Shown here one piece after another: positions 60,916 through 64,000 of a stretch of DNA of 64,000 nucleotides. Location: positions 36,545 through 100,544 of the forward strand of contig NZ_JAELUP010000113.1 of assembly GCF_016424485.1 (NCBI RefSeq), given 5' to 3'. How positions within the stretch are numbered: position 1 is the first letter of the stretch; the number at the start of each line of letters is the position of its first letter. This stretch comes from Paenibacillus roseus (GTDB lineage: Bacteria > Bacillota > Bacilli > Paenibacillales > Paenibacillaceae). Under the pieces are notes generated by a model, which saw nothing but the letters and a program-made list of their open reading frames with translations, did not search any database and had not been told where the DNA came from. Both the position numbers and the translations under genes were made by a program.

Positions 60916-62211
60916 TCAGGACGCTTGCTTGATTTCAACCGGCTCGGCTTCCGCTTCCTGTCCAGACAGGAACAGGTTCAACACAATCGCCGTCAGGGAC
61001 CCGGATACGATGCCATTTTGCAGCAGCATCTTCGCGAAGTCAGGAAGTTGGTCGAACATCTGCGGCAATGTAGCCGAACCAAGGCCAACTGCAATGCTGC
61101 AAGCCGCAATCATGAGATTGTTGCCTTTGCGCAGGTCAACCTCTGACAGAATGGAAATACCTGCCGCGGCTACCGATCCGAACATCACGATCATCGCGCC
61201 GCCGAGCACGGCATTTGGAATAACTGTAGTCAGGGCAGCCAGCTTGGGCAGCAGACCCAGTACAAGCATGATACCCCCCGCAGCGAAGATGACATCGCGG
61301 GTTTTGACGCGCGTCAGCGAGATCAGGCCGACGTTTTGCGAGAACGCCGTATACGGGAATGCATTGAAAATACCGCCGAGCATGATAGCCAGACCCTCGG
61401 AGCGCAGACCGCCGACGATTTGCCGCTGCTCCACCTTCTGATCCGTGGCTTTGCCAACTGCAAAGTATACGCCCGTGGACTCAACCATGCTGACAATATT
61501 GACAATGATCATGGTCAAAATCGCGGTGATGCTAATTTGCGGGATACCAAAGTAGAACGGTTGGGCTACACTTACCAAGCCCGCCTCGCTAACTGAGGAG
61601 AAGCTGACAATTCCCATCGCATACCCGGCCGTCGTCCCCGCCGCAAGGCCGATTAATACGGAAATAGCGCGAATAAAGCCTTTTGTAAAACGGTTTACCA
61701 GCAAAATAATAATCAGCGTACCCAGAGCCAGCAGCAGATTGCTGGGCGCACCGAAGTCCGACGCGCCTTGGCCGCCCGCTGCATTGTTCATAGCTACCGG
61801 AATAAGCGATAGTCCAATAATCGTGACGACGGAACCGGTAACGACCGTAGGGAAAAATTTAAGCAGTTTTCCATAAAGCGGTGCGGCTAAAATAACGAAT
61901 AGACCGGCAATAATGATTGCCCCGTATGCGGTGGCCAAATTCGAGGTTGAAGCAATCGCAATGATAGGTCCCACCGCAGTAAATGTACAACCGAGCACAA
62001 CTGGCAGGCCGCTGCCGAAATACTTGCTCCTGATCACCTGCAAAATAGTTGCCAGACCGCATGTAAACAAGTCTGCTGCAATCAGATACGCCATCTGTTT
62101 ATCCGTCAAGCCAAGCGCTCCACCGACAATAATCGGCACGATTACAGCACCGGCGTACATCGCCATCACATGCTGAAATCCTAAAGTAATGACTTTCTTT
62201 TTGCTAAGCAT
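60916..62211 (-). CDS. pbuX: Xanthine permease
   Basis: A 431-residue NCS2-family nucleobase symporter importing xanthine. It has ~12-14 membrane segments, the start GFQHVMAMYAGAVIVPIIVG, the helix-8 motif VSMVESTGVYFAVGKAT and the substrate loop GIFNAFPYTAFSQNVGLISL typical of the purine (xanthine/urate) branch. It lies 173 bp behind xpt on the same strand under the guanine riboswitch. The xpt-pbuX order is the Bacillus one. Confidence 0.92.
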   Translation of the reverse strand: MLSKKKVITLGFQHVMAMYAGAVIVPIIVGGALGLTDKQMAYLIAADLFTCGLATILQVIRSKYFGSGLPVVLGCTFTAVGPIIAIASTSNLATAYGAIIIAGLFVILAAPLYGKLLKFFPTVVTGSVVTIIGLSLIPVAMNNAAGGQGASDFGAPSNLLLALGTLIIILLVNRFTKGFIRAISVLIGLAAGTTAGYAMGIVSFSSVSEAGLVSVAQPFYFGIPQISITAILTMIIVNIVSMVESTGVYFAVGKATDQKVEQRQIVGGLRSEGLAIMLGGIFNAFPYTAFSQNVGLISLTRVKTRDVIFAAGGIMLVLGLLPKLAALTTVIPNAVLGGAMIVMFGSVAAAGISILSEVDLRKGNNLMIAACSIAVGLGSATLPQMFDQLPDFAKMLLQNGIVSGSLTAIVLNLFLSGQEAEAEPVEIKQAS

Positions 62212-62384
62212 TGTAGACTCTCCCCATTCTAATATATGGAATATACAATATTCCTGGTAAAGCGCGAATCAGCCTCGCTATGCCTGAGCAGTAGACGCAC
62301 AAGCCATGGGAGTAACCTCGTGAGCCTTGATAACATGAAACCGTACTCCCTGCAAGTGCCTCGCCTGGCTGATGCTGGCTGCGC

Positions 62385-62972
62385 TTATTCCACCACTGCT
62401 TCTTCCACAAAACAAACCTCACCAGGCGACATTGACGCAATGCGAGCCAGAGAATGCACCTCTACGCCTTTGGCCTCAAGCAGACCGCGCCCTTCCTGGA
62501 AGCTCTTCTCAATGACACAGCCCACGCCAGCCAATTCTGCACCGGACGCCCTGACAATGTCCACAAGACCGACAAGCGCCGCTCCGGTAGCCAGAAAATC
62601 ATCCACGATTAGCACTTTGTCTTCAGGACCCAGATATTTCTGTGAAATACTGACCTGATAGTTCTCCTGTCTGGTGAAGGAATAGACCGGCGCCGAATAG
62701 ACCTTCTCCGCAAGAGTGACCGCCTTCTTCTTCTTGGCGTAAATAAACGGCACATCCAGCGCAATACCTGCCGCCATCGCGAACTGAATACCGCTGGCTT
62801 CGATTGTCAGCACCTTCGTAATCGGCCTATCGCCAAAAATACGCGCGAACTCCCGGCCAATCTCCAGTGCGAGCCGGGTATCCACCTGATGGTTGAGGAA
62901 GGAATCCACCTTCAGCACCGTATTCGACAGAATCAAACCTTCCTCGCGTATGCGTTCCTGTAATACTTTCAT
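62385..62972 (-). CDS. xpt: Xanthine phosphoribosyltransferase
   Basis: A 195-residue enzyme making XMP from xanthine and PRPP. PRPP-binding motif VLIVDDFLATGAALVGLVDI; N-terminus MKVLQERIREEGLILSNTVL as in Bacillus Xpt. AAGGAG is 11 nt before the ATG at 62972; the frame is open upstream through the terminator of the leader, which is not coding. First gene of xpt-pbuX, controlled by the riboswitch at 63151-63221. Confidence 0.95.
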   Translation of the reverse strand: MKVLQERIREEGLILSNTVLKVDSFLNHQVDTRLALEIGREFARIFGDRPITKVLTIEASGIQFAMAAGIALDVPFIYAKKKKAVTLAEKVYSAPVYSFTRQENYQVSISQKYLGPEDKVLIVDDFLATGAALVGLVDIVRASGAELAGVGCVIEKSFQEGRGLLEAKGVEVHSLARIASMSPGEVCFVEEAVVE

Positions 62973-62999
62973 TGCTCGTATCGCTCCTTTTTGAAAATC

Positions 63000-63046
63000 A
63001 AAAAAGACAGACCCCTTGAGTGATTTCTTCTCAAGTGAAGTCTGTC
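63000..63046 (-). terminator. Riboswitch-controlled intrinsic terminator in the xpt leader
   Basis: On the minus strand GACAGAC (63040-63046) pairs with GTCTGTC (63006-63012), extended by CTTGAG/CTCAAG, and six T follow. TTCACT in its 5' arm can instead pair with AGTGAA next to the 3' strand of riboswitch stem P1, a possible antiterminator. Confidence 0.85.
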
Positions 63047-63150
63047 CTGCCGGGCTATTGTCCCTTAAAGGTGTAACACATAGCGTGTCCGCAACGCTCG
63101 AACCATCCTCATGCCGAAATCGGCAAAAAAGGAACCCCTGTTGCGCTTTC

Positions 63151-63221
63151 ACTCATAGTCGGATGATTAAAATGGTCATCCCGTAGAAACTTATGGGCCA
63201 TATTCCCAAAAATATACGAGT
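63151..63221 (-). promoter_or_regulatory. Purine riboswitch (guanine/xanthine type)
   Basis: On the minus strand: P1 ACTCGTA/TATGAGT, P2 TGGG/CCCA around AATATGG, the conserved ATAAGTTTCTAC joining region, P3 GGATGA/TCATCC, and CCGACTATG. The C in GACTATG is the Watson-Crick partner for guanine (U in adenine switches), so it binds guanine or hypoxanthine and should switch xpt-pbuX off. Confidence 0.95.
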
Positions 63222-63244
63222 TCTATGAAGTTTTTACCTTGTCT

Positions 63245-63273
63245 ATAGTACACGCTCTAGCCTGCCGTTTCAA
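63245..63273 (-). promoter_or_regulatory. Promoter of xpt-pbuX
   Basis: On the minus strand TTGAAA (63268-63273), 17 bp, TACTAT (63245-63250). Transcription would begin near 63238, directly ahead of the aptamer. Confidence 0.65.
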
Positions 63274-63346
63274 GAACAATTTTATGATTTTCCCTGTGCG
63301 CGACAGCCGCCTATCATAAACTGGAAGATCGTCCCTGTCTCCATGT

Positions 63347-63763
63347 TTAGGGGAGCTCCCGAAGAACACCTGCCTGACGGATATGGCGCACTCCCTCCCG
63401 GCAAAGGCCGAGCGGCTCCCATTCACAGTTCGAGCATAGTGTCCGGATGTCGTCCGGCTCTACTCTGGACGCCGCCTGCACAACCTCTGCCCAAGTCATG
63501 ATTCGCCCCTGTTCAATGCCAACCGCCTGCAAAATTTCATTGTCCTTCTGGTACACGGATTGATTCCGGCAGTGATGGGGCTGATCGGGGGGAAAGGCGC
63601 GGCAAATGTCGTCCGGCCCTTCGATGATTTCGATTACGGTATCGGGCTTTGTACGCAACGTCTCATAAATCGCGGTCATATTGGTGCAAAAGTCATCCGA
63701 ATAGCCTTTTCCCCTGTATCCAAGCAAGCACAGTACATGATGGCCCCGCAATAAAACAGCCAT
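63347..63763 (-). CDS. DUF1284 cysteine-rich protein
   Basis: A 138-residue protein with the DUF1284 signature LLRGHHVLCLLGYRGKGYSD near the N-terminus and seven cysteines (12, 26, 54, 65, 110, 113, 121), arranged as if to hold a metal or iron-sulfur centre (IEGPDDICRAF; LCSNCEWEPLGLC). GGAGGGGACC precedes the ATG. Function unknown. It is upstream of the xpt leader on the same strand but separated by that operon's own promoter. Confidence 0.85.
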   Translation of the reverse strand: MAVLLRGHHVLCLLGYRGKGYSDDFCTNMTAIYETLRTKPDTVIEIIEGPDDICRAFPPDQPHHCRNQSVYQKDNEILQAVGIEQGRIMTWAEVVQAASRVEPDDIRTLCSNCEWEPLGLCREGVRHIRQAGVLRELP

Positions 63764-63933
63764 ATCGGTCCCCTCCCATTGTTAACCTTTTGTTAACCTT
63801 TTATCTATAATAATAGTTAACAATTGTCCAGAAGTAAATGCTGCGATTGCGCCTGGCTTTTCCCTTTCCAGATGCAATCATAATTAAATAGACACAGCTG
63901 CAAAAAGTGGATGAATTTGGTGTCAAACGTCTG

Positions 63934-63971
63934 TGAAAATGTCACTCTAATTGTGCTATGAAAATGTCACT
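63934..63971 (+). repeat. Short direct repeats at right edge (possible insertion-sequence end)
   Basis: TGAAAATGTCACT occurs at 63934-63946 and 63959-63971 (period 25). Repeated short motifs next to one another are typical of the ends of IS21-type and some other insertion sequences, where the transposase binds. The window stops 29 bp later, so no transposase can be seen. Confidence 0.4.
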
Positions 63972-64000
63972 TGTTAAATGAAGGCCTCTGTTACCAGAAG

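Noticed and set aside
62973..63152. N-terminal extension of xpt by 60 codons
   Set aside because: The extension runs through the riboswitch leader and its terminator; the ribosome binding site and family start are at 62972.

Overview
The window looks like a chromosomal segment of a Gram-positive, spore-former-type Firmicute, most likely Paenibacillus or a close relative. The grounds are strong AGGAGG-type ribosome binding sites with some TTG/GTG starts, SLH-anchored surface proteins, a YesM/YesN-type two-component pair beside a sugar ABC transporter, an xpt-pbuX operon with a guanine riboswitch, and genes resembling Bacillus mhqR/mhqN. No rRNA or tRNA gene was seen.

Layout: 1-1516 is the 5' part of a secreted FIVAR-domain protein running off the left edge. 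1681-5494 is a deoxynucleoside-catabolism operon (deoC-cdd-deoB-pdp, minus strand) with its own promoter and terminator. 5504-21524 is a cell-surface island: a 3533-residue SLH protein with 22 near-identical 264-bp tandem repeats, then a 1412-residue SLH protein. Two ~0.5 kb direct repeats frame the giant gene; each contains a ~230-bp palindromic, MITE-like element that lies in opposite orientation in the two copies, and one carries the remnant of a third SLH gene. 21745-26390 holds a tiny membrane protein, an SF1 helicase, ilvE and a divergent LysR regulator. 26495-27020 is a small membrane-protein pair meeting at a poly-A tract.

27154-29597 is a compact module: a MerR regulator fused to a SAM-dependent methyltransferase, convergent with an SAH/MTA deaminase gene. 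Both genes are preceded by a MerR-type promoter with a 19-bp spacer carrying the same 15-bp core. 29769-37226 has a quinone reductase, a secreted protein, an ECF sigma factor with a very long C-terminal extension, a uracil permease and threonine synthase. 37384-49568 is a carbohydrate-use locus: sensor kinase with two sensor modules, YesN-type regulator, ABC transporter, GH43 enzyme, secreted beta-helix protein and a cysteine-free thioredoxin-fold protein.

49786-58879 has pepT, a sucrase/ferredoxin-like protein, an mhqR/mhqN-like quinone-stress pair with duplicated operators, a universal stress protein, an AraC/MFS pair, an AlkD-like protein and another AraC regulator. 59052-60616 is a decayed mobile or defence patch: a collapsed tyrosine integrase, a PemK/MazF-like toxin gene interrupted by one amber codon, and a small RNA unit with a 46-nt repeat and its own promoter and terminator. 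60916-63273 is the xpt-pbuX purine-salvage operon. 63347-63763 encodes a DUF1284 protein. The right edge has short direct repeats that may be the end of an insertion sequence. Functional names rest on motifs and remembered family features; no database search was run.
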